Positions 9,352 to 22,380 are shown, numbered from the stretch's first letter. The stretch is DNA of 64,000 bases from Fulvia fulva (GCF_020509005.1 NC_063012.1:2046001-2110000); one strand, 5' to 3'. Notes: generated from the sequence alone by a model not told the origin. A program made the numbers and translations.

Positions 9352-12300
9352 CAGATTATATACGCGGCCGGCGTACCTATAGCGGACGAGGACTATTTAT
9401 TCGACAGCCCTTATTAAGGCGAGTAATCTACTTAAGCAGTAGCGACCCGCCTACGCTAGCGGCGGCGCAATCGTAGTATAAAGAACCCTAAAACTAAGGT
9501 TCCGTTCCCCTAAAGGCAGACCCTAGAGTTACGGAGTTACGGAGGACTACTGCCTAATTAGAAAGCGCGACTCCGAATAGTAGCGAAGGATAGTAACTAA
9601 CGAGAGCTATAGCCTTACGAACACTCTATACTAAGAGTTAAACCGGGGAACAGACTAAGGAAAAACCTAGGACATAAGCCAAGGCCTACTATAGAAAGTA
9701 GAGGCTAACGACAAACAATATAGCGTAGACGACCCTATATACGGAGGTAGAAGACTTACTAGGGGATAGCGAACACCTAGCCCGGACATATAAGAACACT
9801 ATAGCATAGCTACTAGGAGCGCTAAAAGCGCTATCACACTAAATCCCGAAAACAATCTAATAAGTAACATAGAAAGTAGCCTAGAGACTAACTATATAGG
9901 CAATAGTAGTAGTAGGCAAGAATTAACCCCCTCCGAAGGTAAGTAAGGCGGTACGCCTATACATTACTAATCCGGCGGAAAAACAAGAAATCGTAGCCCT
10001 AATAAGCAAGGAGATTGTTAACAGAATCGGCTAAAAGGAGGTAGTTAGAGCGAGGGTAGAGGCAACAGGCGTAGTGAGACTCTTTACCGTATAAGAGTCT
10101 AATAGACGAAAGCTAGAGACCTATAAGGAGTGGACTACTAAAGTCGCGAAGTCGGCACGAGTCTCCTACTAATAGTATACCGTTATCGCCTACGGGGTCC
10201 CTAGGACATTTAAGGTCGAAGACCTTCCCTACCTCTAAGTATAGAACTAGAACACCTCCCTAGGAGTACGACTAACGAAGGCGGCATAGCTATACAAGAC
10301 ATTCGACCGAGAAAAGACATACTTATCGCTTATTATCTAGGTAGAGACAGCGGAACAAGCTAACTAGATACTAGATAATAGGCTATTCTAGAACTACGAG
10401 AGAATAGACACGGAGATCTATTAGAGTAGCTATAGGCTACTACAATGCTTCTAATGCCAATAGTACGGTTATATAGCCCTCAAATACGGGGAGAAGACCC
10501 TAAGGTGTCCTTACTACGTAGGCCTATACTAGGGAAGGGAATGCCTAAAAAAGGAGAGTAGGTACGTATACTACGGTAGAAGGTACCTAGCGTATTTAAG
10601 CTAATACCCGGCTAGAATAGTAGTATAAGAACGAGCGAGACAAGCAAGGATCTCTATACTAGCTAGGTACCCCTAACGACAGTAGGAGGGACCTACCGTA
10701 TATAAGGGCTTCGAGCCGAGCAAAAGGAAGAGGGTAGAAGAGACGAATAAGGGAACCTAACCGTAAACGTATCTACCTCCCGGTAGGCCTCGACACCTTA
10801 ACCGGGCCGCTAACAAACTAGGCCAAATACGAATCTTTAGGGCGCCCTAGCGGCCCTAGGGCTAGCCGGACAGCGAGATATAGGCTTAGGAGACATAGTA
10901 GGTTAGTATAGAAATAGACCTTACGGATAACGAATAATACTATACGACGACATTACTATCGTATAGTACAACGTAAACAAAAGTAGAGACAAGGTCTAGC
11001 GCCACTTTCTATAAGAGCTAGACCCGCTACGGCACTACGTTATCGCGGTATAGGAACTATAGGTCAACCCCTACGAAGGACTCCTAGCCACTTATAATGA
11101 CCGGAGATACTATACCGTAATTACGGGCTAACGAGGCGTCATCCCGAGGACATATATATACGTAAGCAAGACTATAGACCTTGAGTCGTAGAAGGTTATA
11201 CTACCGTAGTAGGGCAACCTAGAAGACATAACATCAATCTAGATCGACACGACATAAGGCTCTATCTAGATCTATAACGTTTATAACCCGCTACCGCGGG
11301 GTCGGACGAGTAGGGAACTAGGAACCCTCGCCTACCTAGAGCGGACCCTAAGCTAAGACATAAAGCAAGTACTCCTCGGCGACTTTAACCTCTACTACCT
11401 ACGGTAGGGACTCGAATTCACTCCCCCGTACGCGTTTCTAGGGGAAAAGCTACTAGATATAACCGTACGCTACGGAATGGCCTTAGTAATACTAAAGGGA
11501 ATAGAGACGTAGAAGGCCCGTTTAAGTATAAGCACGATCGACCTATACTTTCTATTACGAGAACTTGAAGAGAGACTAGTCTAATGCCGACCGAACTACG
11601 CGCTAGAAGCCTCCTTAGACCATATCCCTATTTAAACTACGCTAGGGGTGAAGGCGATAGAGGAGCTAGTAAGCGAACTACGCCGTAACTAGAAGAAGGC
11701 ACGCTAGGACGACATAAGAGGCTTCCTAATAGCGAACCTACTATAGTATAGAGAACTCGAGACGACAGCTTAGCTAGATCAAGTAGCGGAACAGATTACC
11801 TCGGTTATATAGTAAGTAGCGGAACAATATATACTGTTACTCCGGCCCTTAACGTAGTAGAAGGCCTTCTAGACCCCTAAATGCTCTACGAAGTAGAAAG
11901 GCATCCCCTAGTAGGCAACGACGTTCGTCTACTCCTTTCTCTAGGAACGGACGACATACCTAGTCCTAGGAAGGTATACGTCCGACCCGGTAAAGGTAGA
12001 GACTAGAATACCTTAGGGATCTACTCTCTCCCCTATCCTGTTTCTAATATTTATGTCTAATCTAATCCCCCTACTTACCTCTCCGTAAACCTTAGTATCG
12101 GGGTTCGTAGACGACATAAACATCCTAGCCTAGTCAGACTCGACAGAAGAGAACTGTCGCCTCCTCGAAGATAGGCATAAGAAATACGAGGAGTAGGTAA
12201 AGAAGTATAGTGCCTAGTTCGCCCCTAAAAAGTACTAACTTATATACTTTAGTAAAGCGAGAACATACTATAACATAAAGGCGGCGGTAAGAATCTAAGG

Positions 12301-13595
12301 CTACGAGACAAAGCTATTAGCGGAGCTACGAGTACTAGGGATCTGGCTCGACCCGAAGCTAAGCTAGAATGTATAGGTTAAGAAAGCCTAGAGTCGAGCA
12401 TAAGTTAACGAAGCCTCGATAAAGAGACTTACGGTATCTATATAGGGAGCAACATTCGACAAGGCAAGAGTAATGTATAAGGCGATTATTAGACTAGCTA
12501 TACTATACGGGGCATAGATTTAGGGAATAGGAGGCGTAGGCAAGCCGATCCCGAAACGGATAGAGCAACCCCTAAATAGGATATAGGTAGGCAACCTACG
12601 TAGGGTACTAGGCGTATATAAGACAACGTCAATAAGCACGGTAGAAATAGAGACAGGAACACTACTAATCGGCCAGTACATCCGGGGAATAAGAATTTAA
12701 TACGCGGTAAGGACGACAGGTTACCTAGTACAAACTACGATCTAGGAGGCAAAGAATAAGATAGAAAGCTACTACCGGAGAGGGGCCGGACATAGGACAA
12801 GCTAAAAAGAGGATGACCTTACTACCTTTACGGCTATATAGATAAGTACCGAATGGCTAGCACGAAAAGAGGAGGAGCGTAGGACTCGCTAGGCCGGCGG
12901 GAGCAAGGCTAAGACCTAAAGCCTAGCGGAACAGATAGCGAGCTACCTATAGGAGTAGGACTGGAAAAAGAAGCCCCCTAAGACAACAGGCCCGATAGCG
13001 CTCCGAGCCTTCTAGAGACACAATTACTAGCTATATAGGGACCTGACAAGGGCCGAAGCAAGCATAGCGATCCAAATTAGGTCCGAATATATTAGATTAA
13101 GGGCCTACCTATTTAGGAGACGCGTACTAGATATCTAAAGCCTAGCCTACTAGTATAGCTACCTATCGTAAAACCTAGAATATATACTACTACGATACCC
13201 GTAGTAGGTAAGAGGTAGGGGAAATTAGGGGTACTAAGCGGGAAGGAGAGACTACAAGTCAATCATTAGGGACAAAGGTAACATTCGCCGAATCTCTTGG
13301 TAGATACTATAGTAGGGATACCTCTAGTAGTTTAGCCTCGCTAGCGAGACGGAGGAGTGGATAGACAAGAGGCGGAAGCTAGGGGGTGGCAGATAGGGTA
13401 GTCATTAGGGCAGGCCTATAATACTAGCGTACCCCTAATAAGGGAGAATTAAGACAATAACTAGGAGGAAAAGATAGACGGGAAGGAGGAGGGGTTTTCA
13501 CTAATACGGTTTCCCCTCTATATATACGAAAACAAGATAGTATAGCTATATAGGCTAAAGGGTACTATAACAGCTTAATGAAATATCTATCTATC
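9352..13595 (+). mobile_element. LINE family D, copy D3, decayed and internally deleted
   Basis: A plus-strand LINE of 4.24 kb ending in (ATCT)n. ORF1 remains run to about 10930, with a former zinc-knuckle region near 10440-10520. ORF2 remains follow, with an endonuclease LGDFNLYYL motif near 11380 and an RT box reading GFVDDINILA at about 12100-12130. Against D2, about 885 bp are missing at 11890, spanning the end of the linker and the N-terminal RT. No frame is open. It lies inside the 3' UTR of D2 and, being opposite in orientation, forms a giant inverted repeat with it. Confidence 0.8.
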
Positions 13596-13609
13596 TATAT
13601 ATAGAGGGG
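13596..13609 (+). repeat. Target-site duplication of LINE D3, right copy
   Basis: Identical to 9338-9351. Confidence 0.82.
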
Positions 13610-13720
13610 AAACCGTATTAGTAAAAACCCCTCCTCCTTCCCGCCTGTCTTTTCCTCCTCGTTGTCGTCTTAAATTTCCCTTATTAGGGGTACGCTAGTG
13701 TTATAGGCCTGCCCTAATGA

Positions 13721-16700
13721 CTACCCTATCTATAACCCCCCTCGCTTCCGCCTCTTGTCTATCTACTCCTCCGTCTCGCTCGCGAGGCTAAACTACTAGA
13801 GGTATCCCTACTATAGTATCTACCGAGAGATTCGGCGAATGTTGCCTTTGTCCCTAATAATTGACTTGTAGTCTCTCCTTCCCGCTTAGTACCTCTAATT
13901 TCCCCTACCTCTCGCCTACTACGGGCATCTTAGTAGTATATGTTCTAGGTTTTGTAATAGGTAGCTACACTAGTAGGCTAGGCTATAGATGTCTAGTACG
14001 CGTCTCCTAAATAGGTAGGCCCTTAATCTAATGTGTTCGGACCTGATTTGGATCGCTATGCTTGCTTTAGCCCTTGTCAGGTCCCTATATAGCTAGTAAT
14101 TGTGTCTCTAGAAGGCTCGGAGCGCTATCGGGCCTATTGTCTTAGGGGGCTTCCTTTTCTAGTCCTACTCCTATAGGTAGCTCGCTATCTATTCCGCTAG
14201 GCTTTAGGTCTTAGCCTTGCTCCCTCCGGCCTAGCGAGTCCTACGCTCCTCCTCCTTTCGTGCTAGCTATTCGGTGCTTGTCTATACGGCCGTAAAGGTA
14301 GTAAGGTCATCCTCTTTTTGGCTTGTCCTATGTCCTACCCCTCTCCGGTAGCGGCTTTCTATCTTATTCTTTACCTCCTAGATCGTGGTTTATGCTAGGT
14401 AACCTATCGTCTTTACCGCGTATTGAATTCTTATTCCCCGGATGTACTAGCCGATTAGTAGTATTCCTATCTCTATTTCTACCGTGCTTATTAACGTTGT
14501 CTTATATACGCCTAGTACCCTTCGTAGGTTGCCTACCTATATCCTATTTAGGGGTTGCTCTATCCGTTTCGGCATCGGCTTACCTACGCCTCCTATTCCC
14601 TAAATCTGTGTCCCGTATAATATAGCTAGTCTAACGATCGCCTTATATATTACTCTTACCTTGTCGAATGTTGCTCCCTATATAGATGCCGTAAGCCTCT
14701 TTATCGAGGCTTCATTAACTTGCGCTCGACTCTAGGCTTTCTTAATCTATACATTCTAGCTTAGCTTCGGGTCGAGCTAGATCCCTAGTACTCGTAGCTC
14801 CGCTAATAGCTTGGTCTCGTAGCCTTAGATTCTTACCGCCGCCTTTATATTATAGTATGTTCTCGCTTTACTAAAGTATATAAGTTAGTACTTTTTAGGA
14901 CGAACCGGGTACTATACTTCTTTACCTACTCCTCGTATTTCTTATGCCTATCTTTAAGGAGGCGACAGTTCTCTTCTGTCGAGTCTAACTAAGCTAGGAT
15001 GTTTATATCGTCTACGAACCCCGATACTAAGGTTTGCGGAGAGGTGAGTAGGGGGATTAGGTCCGATATAAATATTAGAAATAGGATAGGGGAGAGAGTG
15101 GATCCCTAAGGTATTCTAGTCTCTACCTTTACCGGGTCGGACGTATACCTTCCTAGGACTAGTTATGTCGTCCGTTCCTAGAGAAAGGAGTAGACGAACG
15201 ACGTTACCTACTAGGGGATGCCTTTCTGCTATAGGATATGTATTAGCCTTTGGTATAAGACGTTATCGAAGGCCCCTACGATGTCGAGGGATAGTAAGGA
15301 CGCCGCTCGGTTCCTGCCGTAGTGCTAGAGGGTCTGACTTTACTCCGTAATTAGCTCTATTACTGTTAGTGTCGATCGCTAGCTTCTTCCCCCTATCTAT
15401 ATTACTAGGAGTACGTGGTTGTCCTCGGCTAGCTACGTAAGTCTCTAGGCTACTATCTTTTCTAGGACCTTCCCTATCGTATTTAGAAGTGCTATTAGTC
15501 TATATAACTTAGGCTAAGTATAGTCTTCCTTCTATAGCTTACGTAGTACTACTGTTATAGACTCTCTATACGGCTTCGGGTAATACCCTAGCCGTAGGCA
15601 CGCGGTAAATAGGTTTATAAGGCTCGGCGCGATCTCTTCTCTATACTCTTTTAGTAGTACGTTTAGTATCCTGTCTAGGCCTAGGGCTTTTCGTCCTTTT
15701 AGCTTACTTATAACTCCTATTAATATATTAGAGCTAACCGCCCAATCTATATCTAGGGGTTCCGGGTATATACTCGGGTCGATGTCCGTAAGGTCTGCCT
15801 CTACTTACGTCGAAAAGAAATAGTCGGCTAACGCTTTTGCCTTGCCCCGGGGCGTAGCCTAGGCAATCCCTTCGCGGTCTACGATTAGGGGGAAGTAAGG
15901 GGCTTGTTGCTCTTTAGGTAGTCGTGCCTATCTAGTAAGTCTCTATATCTGTTCCGGGTTTTCTATAACGAGCCCGATCGTTGCTCTCTAGTCCTATAGC
16001 TTATCGCGTCTTATCTATGCCTTCTTCTCTTATATCGCGTAGTAGTATTGCTCCTACGTCTCTTAGGTGTGCTCCTTCGTCTACTATCGCCTTGCCCTTC
16101 TAGCCTCCCTTACCTTCGTAGAGCATTTAGGGGTCTAGAAGGCCTTCTACTACGTTAAGGGCCGGAGTAACGGCGTATATTGTTCCGCTACTTACTATAT
16201 GACCGAGGTAATCTGTTCCGCTACTTGATCTAGCTAAGCTGTCGTCTCGAGTTCTCTATACTATAGTAGGTTCGCTATTAGGAAGCCTCTTATGTCGTCC
16301 TAGCGTACCTTCTTCTAGTTACGGCGTGGTTCGTTTACTAGCTCCTCTATCGCCTTCACCCCTAGCGTAGTTTAAATAGGGATAAAGTCTAAGGAGGCCT
16401 CTAGCGCGTAGTTCGGTCGGTATTAGACTAGTCTCTCTTTAAGTTCTCGTAATAGAAAGTATAGGTCGATTATACTTATACTTATATAGGCCTTCTACGT
16501 CTCTATTCCCTTTAGTATTACTAAGGCTATTCCGTAGCGTACGGTTATATCTAGTAGCTTCCCCCCTAGAAACGCGTGTAGGGGAGTGAATTCGAGTCCC
16601 TACTATAGGTAGTGGAGGTTGAAGTCGCCGAGGAGTACTTACTTCGTGTCTTAGCTTAGGGTCCGCTCTAGGTAGGCGAGGGTTCCTAGTTCCCTACTCG

Positions 16701-17070
16701 TCCGACCCCGCGGTAGCGGGTTATAAACGTTATAGATCTAGATAGGGCCTTATATCGTGTCGATCTAGATTGATGTTATGTCTCTTAGGTTGCCCTACTA
16801 CGGTAGTATAACCTTCTACGACTCAAGGTCTATAGTCTTGCTTACGTATATATATGTCCTTAGGATAACGCCTCGTTAGCCCGCGATTACGGTATAGTAT
16901 CTCCGGTCATTATAAGTAGCTAGGAGTCCTACGTAGGGGTTGATCTATAGTTCCTATACCGTAATAACGTAGTGCCGTAGCGGGTCTAGCTCTTATAGAA
17001 AGTGGCGCTAGACCTTGTCCCTACTTTTGTTTACGTTATACTATACGATAGTAATGTCGTCGTATAGTAT
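13721..17070 (-). pseudogene. LINE D2 ORF2 remnant (endonuclease - reverse transcriptase)
   Basis: The sense strand starts at a former ATG, now ATA, at 17070-17068, followed by codons that read LYDDITIV and, after a stop, YNVNKS. The latter matches QYNVNKS at the start of LINE B ORF2. An endonuclease core is recognisable near 16600 and the RT core near 14900-15500. Many TAG/TAA codons stand at Gln and Trp positions. The distance from start to the expected stop is not a multiple of three, so at least one indel is present. Confidence 0.6.
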
Positions 17071-18486
17071 CGCTCGTTATCTATAAGGTCTATTTCCGTG
17101 CTAACCTACTATATCTCCTAAGCCTATATCTCGCTATCCGGCTAGCCCTAGGGCCGCTAGGGCGCCCTAAAGATTCGCATTTGGCCTAGTTTGTTAGCGG
17201 CCCGGTTAAGGTGTCGAGGCCTACCGGGAGGTAGATACGTTTACGGTTAGGTTCCCTTATTCGTCTCTTCTACCCTCTTCCTTTTGCTCGGCTCGAAGCC
17301 CTTATATACGGTAGGTCCCTCCTACTATCGTTAGGGGTACCTAGCTAGTATAGAGATCCTTGCTTGTCTCGCTCGTTCTTATACTACTATTCTAGCCGGG
17401 TATTAGCTTGAATACGCTAGGTGCCTTCTACCGTAGTATACGTACCTACTCTCCTTTTTTAGGCATTCCCTTCCCTAGTATAGGCCTACGTAGTAAGGAC
17501 ACCTTAGGGTCTTCTCCCCGTATTTTAGGGCTATATAACCGTACTATTAGTATTAGAAGCATTATAGTACCCTATAGCTACTCTAATAGATCTCCGTGTC
17601 TATTCTCTCGTAGTTCTAGAATAGCCTATTATCTAGTATCTAGTTAGCTTGTTCCGCTGTCTCTACCTAGATAATAAGCGATAAGTATGTCTTTTCTCGG
17701 TCGAATGTCTTGTATAGCTATGCCGCCTTCGTTAGTCGTACTCCTAGGGAGGTGTTCTAGTTCTATACTTAGAGGTAGGGAAGGTCTTCGACCTTAAATG
17801 TCCTAGGGACCCCGTAGGCGATAACGGTATACTATTAGTAGGAGACTCGTACCGACTTCGCGACTTTAGTAGTCTACTCTTTATAGGTCTCTAGCTTTCG
17901 TCTATTAGACTCTTATACGGTAAAGAGTCTTACTACGCCTATTGCCTCTACCCTCGCCCTAACTACCTCCTTTTAGCCGACTCTGTCGACAATCTCCTTG
18001 CTTATTAGGGCTGCGATTTCTTGTTTCTCCGCCGGATTAGTAATGTATAGGCGTACTACCTTGCTTGCCTTCGGAGGGGGTTAATTCTTACCTACTACTA
18101 CTGTTGCCTATATAGTTAGTTTCTAGGCTGCCTTCTATGTTACTTATTAGATTGTCTTCGGGATTTAGTATAATAGCGCTTTTAGCGCTTCTAGTAGCTA
18201 TACTATAGTATTCTTCTATACCCGGGCTAGGTGTTCGTCATCCCCTAGTAAGTTCTCCGCCTCCGTATATAGGGTCGTCTACGCTATATTGTTTGTCGTT
18301 AGCCTCTACTTTCTATATAGTAGGCCTTGACTTATATCCTAGGTTTTTTCTTAGTTTGTTCCCCGGTTTGACTCTTAGTATAGAATGTTCGTAAGGCTAT
18401 AGCTCTCGTTAGTTACTATCCTTCGCTATTGTTTAGGGTCGCGCTTCCTAATTAGGCAGTTGTCCTCCGTAACTCCGTAATTCTAG

Positions 18487-19566
18487 GTAAGGAAGGAATC
18501 GTATTTAGTAAGCCAGCTACGAGATAAGGTAACAAGTCTTAACCGCGCTTTCCTACTTATCTAGTACTACCGTATAGCCTCGTTTCGAGAGGTTAGCCCG
18601 GAGCAAAAGCTTCCCTCTACGCCCTCCCTCCCTATTTACTCCTTAAGCCAATATCTACCTCTATAGGCCTAAGCCCTTTAGTGCTCTCTATTGACCGACA
18701 TACGCATCCGTCCTCTCGGGCTATATAGATAGTATTAGCCGTCGCTACTAGTATATACTACGCCCTAGGTTTTGACGCCCTTCGCGTTACCGTAGCCTAT
18801 CTCTAGAAAGCGGCCGTCTATGCCTCGTAGGTTTACTCGGGGCACACACTACGCCGGGTAGCGTACTCCTTACGTTTCTACCTACTAACTAATATAAAGT
18901 TCCTTATTACCCTACCCTCGATCCTCCCCAATTATAGAACTAATCTACTTGTATTATACGTCTTTTCCCCGTCCTAATAGCCGTCTTTTCCTTGCTTAGG
19001 CTATCGTCTTTTCCTCGTCGTAATCTACTATATTAGACTAGGTACGTTATGTAGCGGGATAGGTAGTGCCTTAGGTAAAACCCTCGTTCCTATACCGGGT
19101 GTTTAATAGGCCCTTATAGGCTTCGTCGCGTGTCTACCTACCTACCGTATTGCCCGCTAGTAAACACTAGATTGTTTCGTAGTCCGCTCGACGCCGTTAT
19201 ATAGTCCGCTTAGTTGTTGTTCTATAGTCCGCTCGTCTAATGTTCGTCGCTTAGCCCGCTCGGTTTACGGTCTCCGGAGGTGAAAATTCTATACTTATAC
19301 TAGAGGTGTCCTATCGAGCGTATAGGCCACGGTTCCGCGCCCTTCTTATACGTAGAAAGAAGAGGGACTCGCTCCCGACACGAGTACACGCTCGTCGGAT
19401 AGTTTTTCTACCCGTTTTACTAGTAGTCCTCTATTCGCCGCGGCTTCGCCTACGTTACGCGCCTGTCGCGACTACGACGCTCTAGCGTGAGAAGACTTAG
19501 CTCTCTCGTAGCTAGACGAGAGGTTCGTAGCCGACACTACGTATAGGTGATTCTCGTCGTCGACCA
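18487..19566 (-). other. 5' region specific to LINE D2
   Basis: D1, D3 and D4 share a different leader upstream of the sequence ttacggagttacggagga; D2 has this 1.1-kb region instead. It keeps more CpA/TpG than its ORFs in places. At about 19185-19260 it carries four copies of a motif close to agYccgctcg. No ORF is visible. It may be the true 5' UTR/promoter of the family, or separate DNA joined to D2. Confidence 0.5.
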
Positions 19567-19577
19567 CTCGAATATAG
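19567..19577 (+). repeat. Target-site duplication of LINE D2, right copy
   Basis: Repeats ctcgaatatag of 9259-9269. Confidence 0.7.
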
Positions 19578-19722
19578 TAATAGGAGTTATAAGTAAGCTA
19601 AAAGGACAAAAAACCCTAGGCCTAGATAGGATACTAAATATACTACTAAAAGAGTATAGAGAAGAGATCGCGCCGAGCCTTATAAACCGATTTACCGCGT
19701 ACCTACGGCTAGAGTATTAAAT
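19578..19722 (+). mobile_element. LINE D1, third segment (start of RT domain)
   Basis: This continues D1 from 9258. It corresponds to the start of the RT domain (KAPGPD-type region, here mutated) found in D2 near 15600-15740. It is cut off by the tail of C3 and does not resume on the other side. Confidence 0.65.
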
Positions 19723-20945
19723 AGATAGATTTGTTATTCCCCTATTCTAGGACCCTATTCGGCCTATATAGGTATATATCTATTATTATATATAAAGGGA
19801 AACCCGAATAGGTAAAAATCCTTCCCGCCCCCGACTTCTCCTTATCTAGATTAGCTTTCCCTCTAAACGTACGTAGTCTATATTACTACCTCGTTAGCCC
19901 CCGCTCCTAGCCGGTCTCGTCGCGCTATACCGTATCCTCTCTTCCTATACTACTCCTACTAGGCGGTACTATTCTAGCTAGCCCTTCTCTAGTATCTAGT
20001 TTATAATACGCCGTAGGTCCTTAACGTTATTAAGAAGTACCCTAATCGTCCGGTACCTCGCCTTTACTATCTACTCCCCCCTTCCTAGCGACTACCTCGG
20101 ATAGACGAGGAGTACGTACCGTATATTCTAGGAGTAATAGCCGTAGGGGTAGCTAGTATTCGTATATTCTAGAACCTTCCTCTATAATAGGTTCCCCTAG
20201 AGGCCGATATATTCGCTTCGTAGTTAGGTTACTATACTACTCTATACCCTCGTAAGGCGGTAGTAGATAAGCTTCGGGGGGTACTTAACTACGGATTTTG
20301 TAGCTAACTATTCCTTAGGTTATCCCGCTAGCTAAGGGCGTCTACTATACCCTATAACCTAGTTGTTCTACCTCTCTTTCTATAGTTACTCTATAAACGA
20401 TTTCTTACCTTCCTATTATATTACTAGCTATTCGTCCCTTACCCGGTAGTTCGGCTCGTTTCCGGGTCGAATGCCCTTATACGCTAGTACTAATTCGCGG
20501 GCCCTTACGACTATACTAGCGATAACCTTCTATACTAGGTACTATACCGACTTGCCTAAGTAGGAGGTCCGTAGTCCCTAGATATATAGGTCGATCGGCG
20601 GTATAGCGGTCTCGTACTTAAGTATCCTTATTAGTATCGACTTATATACCCCGGTGACCTTCCTTAGGTATTAGTTTTAGATCTTCGCTAACGGCGCGAC
20701 GAGTCCCTTTAATAGGTAGGCCCTCTAGCCTAAGGACTATACTTAGCTACTATAGGTAAGGACTGGCCGTATAATAGCCGTATATAGAAGTCGTAACTAC
20801 CGAAAGTCCGCCCCCTATATAGACGTAGTAAGCCTCTAGTATAATACTATATTCTGTCTAGCTTTCCGTAATATTACCTATACGTACTTCCTCTACCGTA
20901 GCGCCGGGTCTACCTATAGTCCGAGGATCCTAAGCTAATTTACCG
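19723..20945 (-). mobile_element. LINE family C, copy C3, 5'-truncated and decayed
   Basis: It matches C2 from its TAGA tail (51553) to about 52785 and is almost completely CpA-depleted. It contains the 3' UTR and the C-terminal part of ORF2, including the former CPCG..C zinc-binding segment near 20140. The truncation point at 20945 is followed by an unrelated gag-like sequence, and no target duplication is visible. Confidence 0.75.
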
Positions 20946-22380
20946 GAGTAGGAAGTCCTTCTCGAGTTTCTTTTCCTTCGCGCCGTTATTAAGGTTAACG
21001 ATATTAGCGTTCTTATAGAAGGATAGGTAGAAGTTACTAAACTTCTCCTTATTACCCTACTATAGACTATTAAGCTTAGTTATAGTATTAGTATAGGTAT
21101 TACGGGTACCGTAGCGCCGGGCTAGATCTTCTATTATCTTATCTATAGAAGCGTACTAGGTAGTCGTACCTTCCGTAGACTTAGTAAGACTAGGGATCTT
21201 TAAGTCGATATAGGTCTATATACCGTTCTTTAACTAGCTCTAGACGTTCTAAAGGGAGTCCTTTATAGTACGGTACTTCGAGGCTTAGAGCTTAGCTTTA
21301 GTAGTACGCTACTACTCTTAGAACTTAATATCGTCGCTCTTTAGGTCGAACTTAGTAGGGGCCTTTAGCTCGTTAGAGGACTTAATACTAGTAGTTATGT
21401 CGGCGTCGTAAGTCGTATATACGGAGATAGGGTTACTATCTAAGTCGGTACTCGGGCGATTCTTCCTACCCTTACGACTATTCTTACGGCCCTTCTTACT
21501 ATCGTCCTCGTCGTCTAATAAGTCCGATAAATCCGGGTCCGACTTCTTCTTATTAGGTTTACCTCTATTTTGCCGACGCTCTAGTAACTCTTTAGACTCG
21601 GTTCGCTAAGGTAGTAGGTCTTACTTTTCCTTAGACCGGCTACGGTCTATCTCTTACTTCTTAAGCTTAGTAATACGCTTCTCGGCTACTACGAGCTTAG
21701 TCTCGGTCTCTACTAGCTTACTCTCCGCTACCTTATACTACGTACGATATACCTTCTTTATATCTTTAGCCCTCGTAAGCTCGTCTAGGTCGATAACGAT
21801 AGTATTATCGCGCTTAGCGAGCTCCTCCTTTAGTCGCGTAACCTCCTCTTCTAGGGACTATCTAGTCGCCTATTCCGTATCGATTATATCCTCGAGTCGG
21901 TCTATCTAGTCCTTAGTATCTTACGCCTTACGGAGGTTAATACGGTTAGCTATATCGAGCGTAGTACTAAGTTTATACGTACGTCGGTAATCGGACTCGA
22001 TATTATAGAGGATCTTATAGATCTACTAGGGATAATTATTGACCGTCTTCTTAAACTTGTCTATATTTAACCCGTTTAACGAGTCGAAGGCTTCCTAGAA
22101 GTTATCGATAGTAACCCTCCTCTTCCTCGGTACCTTAGTACCCTTATCTTCTATCTTATCCTTAATAAACTCCGCCCTATATAGGTTAGCTAAGTTTAGC
22201 TCTATCTCGACCTCCTCTTCCTTAATAGCCTTAAGTTAGTCGAACACCTTCTTATACTACTTACGGTACTAGTTATTCTCGTCGAGGAGCCTATTTACGA
22301 TATCCTCTTTACGTCCTTAAGTCTATATCGCCGGGTTCGCGCTATCGTTATCGGGTAGATTAGATAGTAGGGTAAAGAAG
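20946..22380 (-). pseudogene. Decayed gypsy-type gag (coiled-coil capsid protein), G3
   Basis: Reading the minus strand from about 22380 gives a long Lys/Glu-rich protein broken only by TAG/TAA at probable Gln/Trp codons. The middle (about 21600-22200) looks like a coiled coil (ITKLKK, VTRLKEELAKR), with an acidic stretch at about 21490-21550 (DLSDLLDDEDDSKKGRK). The 3' part reads EKFSNFYLSFYKNANIVNLN, resembling the capsid region of fungal Ty3/gypsy gag. Pol is missing: the sequence stops at the 5' end of C3. It could also be the ORF1 of another element class. Confidence 0.5.

Larger units (their letters stand above)
13610..19566 (-). mobile_element. LINE family D, copy D2, main body (decayed, apparently full length)
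   Basis: A minus-strand LINE. With the 3' piece at 9270-9337 it totals about 6.0 kb and is the longest D copy. On the sense strand: 5' region 19566-18487, ORF1 about 18410-17080, ORF2 17070 to about 13720, then the 3' UTR. ORF2 can still be followed through endonuclease and RT motifs (former FVDD box near 15010-15030), but stops are frequent and the former ORF2 ATG reads ATA. The short open frames here, for example on the plus strand at 14323-14625, are chance frames antisense to ORF2. Confidence 0.78.

Noticed and set aside
14323..17647. Plus-strand frames of 60-100 codons (14323-14625, 15165-15350, 17408-17647)
   Set aside because: They are antisense to decayed ORFs of LINE D2. RIP removes stops such as TGA on one strand and lengthens chance frames.
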